This document shows, piece by piece, positions 46,119-54,954 of a stretch of DNA of 64,000 nt. The position numbers and the translations under genes were made by a program. The DNA is from Gaiellasilicea sp963811885 (GTDB lineage: Bacteria > Actinomycetota > Thermoleophilia > Gaiellales > Gaiellaceae). The notes under the pieces are model-generated. The model was given only the letters and a program-made list of their open reading frames with translations. It made no database searches and had not been told where the DNA came from. The stretch's first letter is position 1, and each line of letters opens with the position of its first letter. The DNA lies in contig CAWETB010000007.1 in assembly GCA_963811885.1 (NCBI GenBank), positions 180,907 to 244,906 on the forward strand, written 5' to 3'.

Positions 46119-47384
46119 ATGGCAGATGACGAGCAGGCGGCGCGACCGCGCGTCCTGGTTCTCGGCGGTGGCTTCGCGGGCGTGGGTGCGGCGCGCGCGC
46201 TGAAGAAGGCGGACGTGGACGTCGTGGTCGTGGACAAGCACGACTACCACACGTTCCAGCCGCTCCTGTACCAGGTCGCCACGGCCCTGCTGGAGCCGGC
46301 GGAGGTCGGGCATCCGCTGCGCGACCTCTTCGACGATCAGAAGAACGCCCGCGTCCACGTCGACTCGGTGACCGGGATCGACCTCGCGGGCCGCGAGGTC
46401 CAGTTCGCGGAGATGAAGCCCATGTCGTACGACTACCTCGTGCTCGGGCTCGGCGCCGAGGTCAACTTCTTCGGCGCGTCAGGCGCACCCGAGCACGCGT
46501 TCCCGATGTACACGCTCGCCGACGCCATCCGGCTGAAGGAGCACGTGCTGAAGAAATGGGAGGCGGCGGACAAGGACGACTCGCTCGCCGAGGACGGCGG
46601 ACTGCACATCGTCGTCGTCGGCGGCGGCCCCACCGGGGTCGAGAGCGCCGGCGCGCTGGCGGAGCTGTACAACAACACCTTCGCCGAGGACTACCCGGAT
46701 GTCTCGAAGGAGCACGCCAGGATCACGCTCGTCGAAGCCTCGCCGCAGCTCTTCGGGATGTTCACGGAGAAGCTCCGCGAGTACACCAAGAAGACGCTCG
46801 AGGAGTACGGCGTCGAGGTCCTCCTCGGCGAGATCGTCGAGTCCGTCGAGCCGACGCGGGTGAGGCTCAAGTCCGGGAAGGTGCTGGAGTCGCACACGCT
46901 CGTCTGGGGCGCCGGTCTCACGGCGAGCCCGATCGGGCGCGACCTCGGGGTCGAGCTCGAGCGGGGCAACCGTGTCGCCGCCGAGCCGGATCTCAGCCTG
47001 GCGGGCCATCCGGAGGTGTTCCCGGTCGGCGACATCGCCTGGATCACCGACACGAAGACCGACGAGGTGCTCCCGCAGCTCGGCTCGGTCGCGCTCCAGG
47101 CGGGAGAGCAGGCGGGAGAGAACATCGCCCGGCTCGTCGCGGGCAAGGAGACGAAGCCCTTCGCGTACCACGACAAGGGCACGATGGCGACGATCGGTCG
47201 CGGCGCGGCCGTGGTGCAACTCGCGGGCGGTCGGACGATGAAGGGCGAGCCAGCTTTTCTCGCCTGGGGCGCGGTCCACCTGGCGCTGCTCTCGACCGGG
47301 GAGGACCGAGCGAAGGCGCTCGTCAACTGGACCTGGTCGGGGTTCACGCACGAGCGGGCCGCCCGGATCAGCGTCGAGGCCTAG
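46119..47384 (+). CDS. ndh: Type II NADH:quinone oxidoreductase
   Basis: 421 aa, intact. FAD site VLVLGGGFAGVGAARAL and NADH site IVVVGGGPTGVESAGAL, then VFPVGDIAW near the second FAD contact and an amphipathic C-terminal half for membrane docking. Passes electrons from NADH to menaquinone without pumping. ATG 46119 chosen because GGAGGTGG lies at 46106-46113; the GTG at 46110 is inside that site. Co-regulation with cytochrome bd is suggested by the shared motif B repeat. Confidence 0.92.
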   Translation: MADDEQAARPRVLVLGGGFAGVGAARALKKADVDVVVVDKHDYHTFQPLLYQVATALLEPAEVGHPLRDLFDDQKNARVHVDSVTGIDLAGREVQFAEMKPMSYDYLVLGLGAEVNFFGASGAPEHAFPMYTLADAIRLKEHVLKKWEAADKDDSLAEDGGLHIVVVGGGPTGVESAGALAELYNNTFAEDYPDVSKEHARITLVEASPQLFGMFTEKLREYTKKTLEEYGVEVLLGEIVESVEPTRVRLKSGKVLESHTLVWGAGLTASPIGRDLGVELERGNRVAAEPDLSLAGHPEVFPVGDIAWITDTKTDEVLPQLGSVALQAGEQAGENIARLVAGKETKPFAYHDKGTMATIGRGAAVVQLAGGRTMKGEPAFLAWGAVHLALLSTGEDRAKALVNWTWSGFTHERAARISVEA

Positions 47385-47443
47385 ACGAACGGAGCCATCG
47401 ACACAGCCGGGCGGGCCCCCAAATTGCAGACGGCAAACCCGAG

Positions 47444-48392
47444 ATGACAAATCAGTCCAGCACGATCATCCTGATCAACGGGTTTGGGGTGCTCTTCGTG
47501 ATCTTGAACTCGTTCGGGTTGGGCCTCAGGCTTCGAGTCGGCAAGCTGCTGGCCGTGGCCTTTGCCCACTGGAAGATTGCCGTGTCGGCGTTGGTGATCA
47601 ATTTCGTCATCATCCCGCTCCTGTTCATCGGCTATCTGCTGACGATCGCCTCGTCCATTCCTGGAGAGATCAAGGTCGGGTTCTGCGTCGCAGCCCTGTC
47701 TGCAGGCATGCCTTTCGCTCCCCTCCTCGCCCGGTTAGCCAAGGCGGATGTCAGCATCGCCACCACGCTGATAGTGCTCTTGACTGTCGCGACGATCATC
47801 GCCCTCCCGCTCGGGTTGCCCCTCGCCATCGATGCGGTTGACGCGCAACTCGAGGCCTCCGTCTGGGACATTGCTTGGCCGCTGCTGCTCTTCTTGCTCC
47901 TGCCGCTGGTTCTCGGGTGCGGCTTCAGGGTCTGGTGGCCCGACCTGACGCCGCCCTTGGCGCGGTGGGCTGTCCGGGTTGCGATCCTGCTGTCTGCTCT
48001 TCAATCTCAACTTCACGCTGGTTGCGTACTGGGATCTCTTCGTGGAGGAATGGGGCACCGAGAGCTACCTCGCGGCCCTTGCCGGCCCATTCATCGGCCT
48101 CGGGTGTGGCTACCTTCTTGTTTCCAGTCTTCGAGTCAAAGACGTGGGAATCAGGCATGCGACCGAGGCAACCACGGCGGTACGCAACATCGCTCCGATG
48201 CTCCTGATGATGATCTATCCCTTTGCAGCCGACCCGCTGGTCACGGTGTCGATCACCATCCTCAACACCATCGGCATCACGACCGTTCTCCTCTTCGTCC
48301 TGATGTGGAGGCGCGCTGCTTCATCATCGGACACCCACGCAACAGCCAACCAGCCGGCAAGCGAAGGCCTGCCCCCGCCAGCCTCGACGTGA
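47444..48392 (+). CDS. Bile acid:sodium symporter (BASS) family transporter (one frameshift)
   Basis: 315 aa after dropping one base near 48001. Nine to ten helices. Blocks FCVAALSAGMPFAPLLARLA and ATEATTAVRNIAPMLLM resemble the two crossover regions of BASS/ArsB-like carriers. Start ATG 47444. Base composition and codon use are visibly less GC-rich than its neighbours (AT-ending codons such as aaa, att and caa recur), which suggests later acquisition. Sits between ndh and the cyd locus on the + strand but has no obvious functional link. Confidence 0.75.
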
Positions 48393-48419
48393 CGGTGTCG
48401 AGATCGGCCGCGGCTACGG

Positions 48420-49083
48420 TCACGAGAAGATGTTGACGGCCCGTGCGATCACGAGGCCGAGGATCCCGAGCGAGACCACGGCCTGCACGGCCATCGCGAT
48501 CTTCGCCCACGGCACGAGCGGCATCACGTCGGTCGGGCTGAACGCGGTCGAGTTGGTGAAGCTGAGGTAGAGGTAGTCGATGAACCGCGGTCGCCAGCTC
48601 CGGCGGGCCGATGCCCGGGTTCAGGTGCTGCGGGAACGCGAGGTCCGGGTGCACCGGTGCGCGGTGCGAGCGCTCCGCTGCTCCGCCGCCGTCGAGCTCC
48701 CAGTAGAGCAGCGCGAACGCGATGCTGTTCGACACCCAAACGACCGAGCCGGCTTCGAGCAGGTCGCCGGCCGAGTTCGTCTCCGGGCCGCCGTGGATGA
48801 GGTCGTCGATCAGCACCACCGTCGACCACAGCGCCCCGATCACGAGCACGGACACGAGCCCGATCGAGAGCACGCGCAGCTCTCGCGAGCGGCGCGTGAC
48901 CGAGCGCGGGTCGGCTGCGATCACTGCGACGAGCAACAGGGCCTCGATCGCCGGGAGCACCCATTGCGGGCCCAGCCGAATGTCGTCGGGCAGGAGCACG
49001 GTCAGGACGATCGCGGCGACGATCGCGCCCACCATCGGCCAGCGCGCCTCCGCAGCCGCGGGCTCGCGGCGCAGGGGTTCCAT
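48420..49083 (-). CDS. Conserved membrane protein with a pore-like C-terminal hairpin (one frameshift)
   Basis: About 220 aa after removing one extra G near 48590. Helices: IVAAIVLTVLLP, WVLPAIEALLLVAVIA, LSIGLVSVLVIGALWSTVVL, VWVSNSIAFALLYWEL. A final pair then encloses DYLYLSFTNSTAFSPTDVMP, laid out like a two-helix channel pore but without a TVGYG filter. A recurrent actinobacterial protein without an assigned role. Divergent from cydA, with a motif B element between. Confidence 0.7.
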
Positions 49084-49116
49084 CCGCCGATCCTCGGGCC
49101 GCGCTACCGAGGCGAA

Positions 49117-49133
49117 TCATCCCCTCTGGACGA
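49117..49133. promoter_or_regulatory. Motif B element TCATCC-CCTCT-GGACGA before cydA
   Basis: 6-5-6 inverted repeat with one mismatch, its end 51 bases before the cydA GTG and 33 bases from the divergent membrane gene. The right arm GGACGATG is identical to that of the site at 60736. Confidence 0.6.
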
Positions 49134-49184
49134 TGTCGTCACCCGCAAGAGCGCAAAGGATCGCGGTGACGACAGGCATCTGAC

Positions 49185-50593
49185 GTGCACACTGCACTCG
49201 CGATCACGACGGTCGACCTCGCGCGGATCCAGTTCGCGACGACGTCGATCTACCACTTCTTCTTCGTGCCGCTGACGCTCGGGCTGGGGCCGATCGTCGC
49301 GGTCATGCAGACCGATGTGGTACCGGACGCGGGACGAGCGCTGGCTGCGGCTGACGCACTTCTTCGGCACGCTCTTCCTGATCAACTTCGCGATCGGCGT
49401 CGCCACCGGCCTCGTCCAGGAGTTCCAGTTCGGGATGAACTGGTCGGTCTACTCGAAGTTCGTCGGCAACGTCTTCGGCGCGCCGCTCGCGATCGAGGGG
49501 CTCGCCGCGTTCATGCTCGAGGCGACGTTCCTCGGCGTCTGGATCTTCGGCTGGAACCGCCTGTCGCCGCGCGTGCACCTGGCGACGCTGTGGATCGCCG
49601 TGGCCGGAACGTGGATGTCGGCGTTCTTCATCCTGGTCGCGAACTCGTGGATGCAGCACCCCGTCGGGTACAAGATCGTCGACGGCGAGGCGCACCTCAC
49701 CAGCGTCTGGGCGCTTCTGTCCAACGGGTTCGCCCTTCGCGCGTACGTGCACACGATCCTGGCCGGCCTGATCTTCGGGTCGATCGTCGTGCTGGGGGTC
49801 TGCTGCTGGCAGTTCCTGCGCGGCCGCGACGTCGACCTCTTCCGCAAGGCGGCGATGCTGGCGCTGATCGTGGCGGTGCCGGTCACGCTCCTCCAGCTCG
49901 TCGTCGGCAACCGCTTCGGCGCGGCCGTGACGAGCGCGCAGAGCATGAAGATCGCCGCCTCCGAGGCGCAGTGGGACAACCTGCCAGCCATGCGGGTTCT
50001 CGCTCATCCAGTTCGGCGGCTTCACCGAGGACGATCAAACCCCCAGCTTCTCGATCACGGTCCCGCGACTCCTCTCGTACATGGCCACCGGCTCGTTCAA
50101 GGGTGAGGTGCAGGGCCTCACTCCGCTCCAGGCGCAGGAGGAGAGCGAGTTCGGCCCCGGCAACTACATGCCGAACGTGCGCGTGATCTACTGGTCGATG
50201 CGGGTGATGGCCTACATGGGGATGTTGATGTTCCTCGTGGCGGTGGTCGGCGCCTGGCTCTACTGGAAGCAGAAGCTCGAGCGGGCGCGCTGGTTCCTCC
50301 GGACGGCGATCGTCGCGATGACGTTTCCGTACATCGCGGCCACGGCGGGCTGGGTCCTGACCGAGATGGGCCGGCAGCCGTGGATCGTCCAGGGCCTGCT
50401 CAAGACCGCCGACGCGCACTCGCCGTCGGTCTCCTCGACCATGCTCGGGTTCAGCATCGCCGTGTTCGTCTCCCTCTACGCGCTGCTGCTCGTGCTCGAC
50501 ATCTGGCTGATGCGCCGCTACGCGAAGCTCGACCCGCCCGAGCTCGACCGCGACGAGACCGGAGAGACCCCCATGCCTGCGATCGGATACTGA
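49185..50593 (+). CDS. cydA: Cytochrome bd oxidase subunit I (two frameshifts)
   Basis: High-affinity quinol oxidase. The first helix carries the heme b595 His region SIYHFFFVPLTLGLGP. Heme b558 and quinol-loop parts follow, with GWVLTEMGRQPWIVQG intact (short Q-loop form). Extra bases near 49313 (accGatg) and 49990 (gccAtgc) break the frame; corrected length 468 aa, as expected. GTG start. Heads cydA-cydB-cydD-cydC; a motif B repeat upstream suggests oxygen or redox control. Confidence 0.92.
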
Positions 50594-50594
50594 G

Positions 50595-51641
50595 ATGGGC
50601 CTCCCGGAGCTCTGGTTCTGCCTGGTCGGCTTCTTCTTCGCCGCCTACTTCGTGCTGGAGGGCTTCGACTTCGGCGTCGGGCTGCTGTTGCCGTTCCTGC
50701 CGCGCAACGAGGAGGAGCGCAGCACGATGTTCCGCACGATCGGCCCCGTGTGGGACGGCAACGAGGTCTGGCTCGTGGTCGCCGGCGGCGCGATGTTCGC
50801 GGCCTTCCCGACCTGGTACGCGACCATGTTCTCGGGCTTCTACATCGCGCTGCTGCTGCTGCTGGTGTTCCTGATCGTCCGCGTGCTCTCGTTCGAGTGG
50901 CGCGAGCGGCACGAGCACTCGCGCTGGCTCGGCTTCTGGGCCTGGGCGAACACGATCGGCAGCCTCGGCGCCGCCCTGATCTGGGGTGTCGCGTTCTCGA
51001 ATCTGCTCTACGGCGTGCCGATCAACTCCAGCGGCGACTTCGACGGCACCTTCTGGGACCTCTTCAACCTGTACACGCTGCTCGGCGGGGTCGCGATCGT
51101 GCTGCTGTTCGCGTTCCACGGCGCGACCTACCTGACGCTGCGCACGACCGGCGAGCTGTGCCGGCGCGCCGCGGTGGCCGCAGGCCGGCTCTCGATCGCG
51201 GCGGCCGTCGTCGGCGCGGCGTTCCTGATCTGGACCGTCGCGGTCGCTGTCGACCGCAACGACAAGGACGTCTTCCCGCCGCTGCTGCCCGCGCTGCTCG
51301 CGATCGTCGCACTGCTCGGCGCCGTCGTCTGCGTCCGGCTCGCCCGCAGCGGCTGGGCGTTCGTGCTCACGGCGGCCGGCGCCTTCTTCGTCGTGGCCAC
51401 GATCTTCACGAGCCTCTTCCCCCGCGTCATGGTCGCCAGCAACGACTTCGCCAACAGCCTCACCGTCGACAACGCCTCCTCGGCGCACTACACGCTCAAG
51501 GTGATGAGCGTCGTGGCGCTGACCGTCGTGCCGATCATCCTGCTCTACCAGGGCTGGACGTACCACGTCTTCCGGGCGAGGCTGGGCGGCGAGGAGGAGC
51601 CGTCGCCGGCCGATCTCATTCCACGCCAGACCGGCGCCTAG
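50595..51641 (+). CDS. cydB: Cytochrome bd oxidase subunit II
   Basis: 348 aa, intact. N-terminal LWFCLVGFFFAAYFVLEGFDFGVG and GPVWDGNEVWLVVAGGAMFAAFP are CydB signatures; eight to nine helices. Starts one base after cydA ends. Supports CydA as the structural partner in the quinol oxidase. Confidence 0.95.
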   Translation: MGLPELWFCLVGFFFAAYFVLEGFDFGVGLLLPFLPRNEEERSTMFRTIGPVWDGNEVWLVVAGGAMFAAFPTWYATMFSGFYIALLLLLVFLIVRVLSFEWRERHEHSRWLGFWAWANTIGSLGAALIWGVAFSNLLYGVPINSSGDFDGTFWDLFNLYTLLGGVAIVLLFAFHGATYLTLRTTGELCRRAAVAAGRLSIAAAVVGAAFLIWTVAVAVDRNDKDVFPPLLPALLAIVALLGAVVCVRLARSGWAFVLTAAGAFFVVATIFTSLFPRVMVASNDFANSLTVDNASSAHYTLKVMSVVALTVVPIILLYQGWTYHVFRARLGGEEEPSPADLIPRQTGA

Positions 51642-51649
51642 GAGCGCCG

Positions 51650-53320
51650 ATGAGAGGGCTCGACCCGCGCCTCGTCCGCCGCGCGGGCGCCGTGCGGGCG
51701 CTGCTCGCGCTCGACGCCGCGCTCGGCGTCGTCGCCGCGCTCCTCGTCCTCGCCCAGGCAGTCCTGATCGCCGCCGTCGCCGCCCGCGTCTTCGGCGGAG
51801 CGGATCTGGACGAGGTGGCGGGGCTGCTGGCGCTGCTCGTGATCGTCTCGGTCGGGCGAGCCGCCGCAGCGTCGGGCTTCGACGTCCTCGGCAGACGGGT
51901 GGCAACCGGGGTACTGGCGACGCTCCGGCTCGAGCTGGTCGAGCGGCGGCTCCGCGATCGTCCGGCGGCGCTCGACGGCGTCGAGAGCGCGGAGGTGGCG
52001 ACGGCCGCGGTCTCCGGCCTCGACGCACTCGAGACGACGTTCGCGCGCTACCTGCCGCAGGTCGTCCTCGCCGTCACGATCCCGGTCGCCGTGCTCGTGT
52101 TCGTCGCGGTGATCGATCCCCTCTCCGCAGGCGTGATGCTGCTGACGCTGCCGCTCGTGCCGGTGTTCATGTGGCTGATCGGCCGCTACACGCAGCAGCG
52201 TGCCCGCGAGCGCTGGCAGACGATGGCGATCCTGGCGACGCACTTCCTGGACGTCGTTCGCGGGCTGCCGACGCTGCGTGCGTTCAACCGCGGCGAGGCG
52301 CAGGTGGAGCGGATCCGTGCGGTCAGCGAGGAGTACCGCCGGACGACGATGGCGACGCTGCGGGTCGCCTTCCTCTCGGGCACGGTGCTCGAGCTCGCGG
52401 CCACGCTCGGGATCGCGCTCGTCGCCGTCACGGTCGGAGTACGCCTTGTCAACGGCGGGATCGGCTTCGAGGCGGGCCTCGCCGTGCTCGTGCTCACACC
52501 CGAGCTCTACCTCCCGCTGCGGAACCTCGCCGCGCAGTTCCACGCGAGTGCCGACGGGCTCGCGGTCGCGCAACGGCTGCTCGACCTCGTCGACGGTGAT
52601 GTCGCGGCCCGGACGGGAGCCCGCATCGCGCCGAGCCCGCGCCAAGCCGGTGTTCGGCTCGAAGGTGTGTCGTTCGCGTACCCGACGCGGTCGGCCCCGG
52701 TCCTCGACAGCGTCGACCTCGAGCTCCGCCCAGGGGAGACCCTCGCGCTCGTCGGCCCGAGCGGGGGCGGCAAGAGCACGGTCGCCTCGCTGCTGCTGCT
52801 GCTCGCGGAGCCGGACGGCGGGCGGGTGACGGCGGGCGACGTCGATCTGGCCGACTGCTCGGCGGCGTCGTGGCGCTCGAGCATCGCCTGGGTGCCGCAG
52901 GAGCCGACGCTCTTCCGCGGCACCGTCGCGGACAACATTCGTCTCAGCGTGCCCGCCGCAAGCGACCGCGAGGTGCGGGCCGCCGCCGCTGACGCGGGAG
53001 CAGATGCATTCGTGGTCGAGCTGCCCGAGGGCTACGACACCGTCGTCGGCGAGGGCGGGCGGCCGCTCTCCGCCGGCGAGCGCCAGCGGATCGCGATCGC
53101 CCGTGCCTTCCTCCGCGACGCCGAGCTCGTGATCCTGGACGAGCCGACCGCCAACCTCGACCCGGTCAGCGCGGAGCTCGTCGGCGAGGCGATCGAGCGG
53201 CTTCGGCCTGGACGAACGATCCTGCTGATCGTCCATCGGCCCGAGCTCGCGACGTCCGCCGACAGGGTCATGCGCCTCGAGAACGGTCGGATTGTCGATC
53301 CCGAGGAGGCGGCGGCATGA
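51650..53320 (+). CDS. cydD: CydD, ABC exporter subunit for cytochrome bd assembly
   Basis: 556 aa: six-helix ABC transmembrane domain plus nucleotide-binding domain. Walker A GPSGGGKST, Q-loop WVPQEPTLF, signature LSAGERQR, Walker B LVILDEPTAN and switch His in LLIVHRP. CydDC exports reduced thiols (cysteine/glutathione type) or handles heme for bd assembly. ATG 51650 follows a GGAG site overlapping the cydB stop. Next gene overlaps by ATGA. Confidence 0.92.
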   Translation: MRGLDPRLVRRAGAVRALLALDAALGVVAALLVLAQAVLIAAVAARVFGGADLDEVAGLLALLVIVSVGRAAAASGFDVLGRRVATGVLATLRLELVERRLRDRPAALDGVESAEVATAAVSGLDALETTFARYLPQVVLAVTIPVAVLVFVAVIDPLSAGVMLLTLPLVPVFMWLIGRYTQQRARERWQTMAILATHFLDVVRGLPTLRAFNRGEAQVERIRAVSEEYRRTTMATLRVAFLSGTVLELAATLGIALVAVTVGVRLVNGGIGFEAGLAVLVLTPELYLPLRNLAAQFHASADGLAVAQRLLDLVDGDVAARTGARIAPSPRQAGVRLEGVSFAYPTRSAPVLDSVDLELRPGETLALVGPSGGGKSTVASLLLLLAEPDGGRVTAGDVDLADCSAASWRSSIAWVPQEPTLFRGTVADNIRLSVPAASDREVRAAAADAGADAFVVELPEGYDTVVGEGGRPLSAGERQRIAIARAFLRDAELVILDEPTANLDPVSAELVGEAIERLRPGRTILLIVHRPELATSADRVMRLENGRIVDPEEAAA

Positions 53321-54954
53321 CGGCGACGCTCGGACGCCTGATCGCTTTCGCCGGCGTGCCCGCGCGCCGCGTCGCCGCGTCCGCGGTGCTCGGGATGATC
53401 GCGGTCGGGTTCGGCATCGCGCTGATCACGACGGCCGGGTACCTGATCTCCCGTGCGGCGGAGCAGCCGCCGATCCTCTCGCTGACGGTGACGATCGTCT
53501 TCGTCCGCTTCTTCGGCCTCGCACGGCCGCTCGCGCGGTACGTCGACCGCCTCGTCTCGCATGACGTCGCGCTGTCGGCGCTGGGGCGGATCCGGACGCG
53601 CTTCTACGAGCGGATCGAGCCGCTCGCGCCCGGACAGCTCGCGGGCTACCGGCGCGGCGAGCTCCTCGGCCGCATGGTCGGCGACGTCGACGCGCTCCAG
53701 GGCCTCTACGTCCGCGGCCTGTCGCCGCTACTCATCGCGCTCGTGATCGGAGCTGCGTGCGTCGTGGTGACCGCGACGGTCCTGCCCGCCGCCGCCGCGA
53801 TTCTCGCCCTTGGGCTCCTGCTCGCCGGCGTGCTCGTGCCGGTGCTGGCGGCGCGGCTGACGCGAGCCGCCGGCCGTCGCCAGGGAGCCGCTCGCGCGGA
53901 GCTGACCGCCGAGCTCGTCGAGCTGCTGCGCGGAGCGCCGGAGCTCGTCGTCTACGGGCGCGAGGAGGACACGCTGGCCGGGATCCGGGCGCGAAGCGAC
54001 GAGCTCGTGCGTCTCGGCCGCCGGGACGGGCTCGCCTCGGGGCTCGCCGAGGGACTCTCGATCCTGATCGCGGGCCTGACCGTCGCAGGGGTGCTGGCGG
54101 TGCTGGCAAGCGCCTCCGTCGACCGGGTGCTCGTGGCGACCGTGGCGCTGCTCGCGCTCGCCTCGTTCGACTGCGTCCTGCCGCTGCGCGCGGCCGCGGT
54201 CGAGCTCGCCGCGACGGTCACGGCCGGCCGGCGCGTGCTCGAGCTGGCCGACCGGGAGCCGGCGATCCGGGATCCGGACGGGCCGCGTCCCGTGCCCGAG
54301 CTCCCGGCGGCCGTCGCGCTCGAAGGCGTGACCGCCCGCTATGCGCCCGGTGAGCCGCCTGTGTTGGCGCGCTTCGATCTCAGGCTGGAGCCGGGGCGGC
54401 GGATCGCGCTCGTCGGGCCGAGTGGGGCGGGCAAGACGACGGTCACGAACCTGCTGCTGCGCTTCCTCGACCCCGAGCGTGGCCGGGTGACCGTCGGCGG
54501 CCGAGACGTGCGTGAGCTGCGCCAGCACGACGTGCGGCGCACGTTCGCGATCGCGGGCCAGAGCGCGCACATCTTCAACTCGACGATCCGTGCCAACCTC
54601 GCCCTCGCGCGCCCGGAGGCGACCGACGCCGAGCTCGAGGACGCTCTCGACCGCGGCCGCCTCGGCGAGTGGGTCGCGTCACTTCCCGACGGGCTCGACA
54701 CGCTCGTCGGCGAGGACGGCGCGCAGCTCTCCGGAGGGCAGCGTCAGCGCCTGACGGTCGCCCGGGCGCTCCTCTCCGACGCACCGGTGCTCGTGCTCGA
54801 CGAGCCGACCGCGCATCTCGATGCCGAGACGGCCGAGGTGCTCGTGCGCGACATCCTGGCGGCGGCCGACGACCGCAGCGTGCTGCTGATCACGCACCGG
54901 CCGGAAGGCCTCGACCTCGTCGACGAGGTGGTGGAGCTCAGCCCGGTCAGGTGA
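53317..54954 (+). CDS. cydC: CydC, partner ABC exporter subunit
   Basis: 545 aa. Transmembrane domain with ITTAGYLISRAAEQPPILSL and FVRFFGLARPLARYVDRLVS, the typical CydC N-terminal signature. Nucleotide-binding domain: Walker A GPSGAGKTT, signature LSGGQRQR, Walker B VLVLDEPTAHLD. Forms a heterodimer with CydD. Here the two are separate genes, whereas many actinobacteria fuse them. Its end overlaps the convergent HerA-like gene by 8 bases. Confidence 0.92.
   Translation: MTATLGRLIAFAGVPARRVAASAVLGMIAVGFGIALITTAGYLISRAAEQPPILSLTVTIVFVRFFGLARPLARYVDRLVSHDVALSALGRIRTRFYERIEPLAPGQLAGYRRGELLGRMVGDVDALQGLYVRGLSPLLIALVIGAACVVVTATVLPAAAAILALGLLLAGVLVPVLAARLTRAAGRRQGAARAELTAELVELLRGAPELVVYGREEDTLAGIRARSDELVRLGRRDGLASGLAEGLSILIAGLTVAGVLAVLASASVDRVLVATVALLALASFDCVLPLRAAAVELAATVTAGRRVLELADREPAIRDPDGPRPVPELPAAVALEGVTARYAPGEPPVLARFDLRLEPGRRIALVGPSGAGKTTVTNLLLRFLDPERGRVTVGGRDVRELRQHDVRRTFAIAGQSAHIFNSTIRANLALARPEATDAELEDALDRGRLGEWVASLPDGLDTLVGEDGAQLSGGQRQRLTVARALLSDAPVLVLDEPTAHLDAETAEVLVRDILAAADDRSVLLITHRPEGLDLVDEVVELSPVR

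Noticed and set aside
6960..49320. Programmed +1 ribosomal frameshifting
   Set aside because: About 44 sites in unrelated genes, up to seven in one gene, with no slippery stop or shared stimulator. Some contexts repeat, but this fits sequencing error better.
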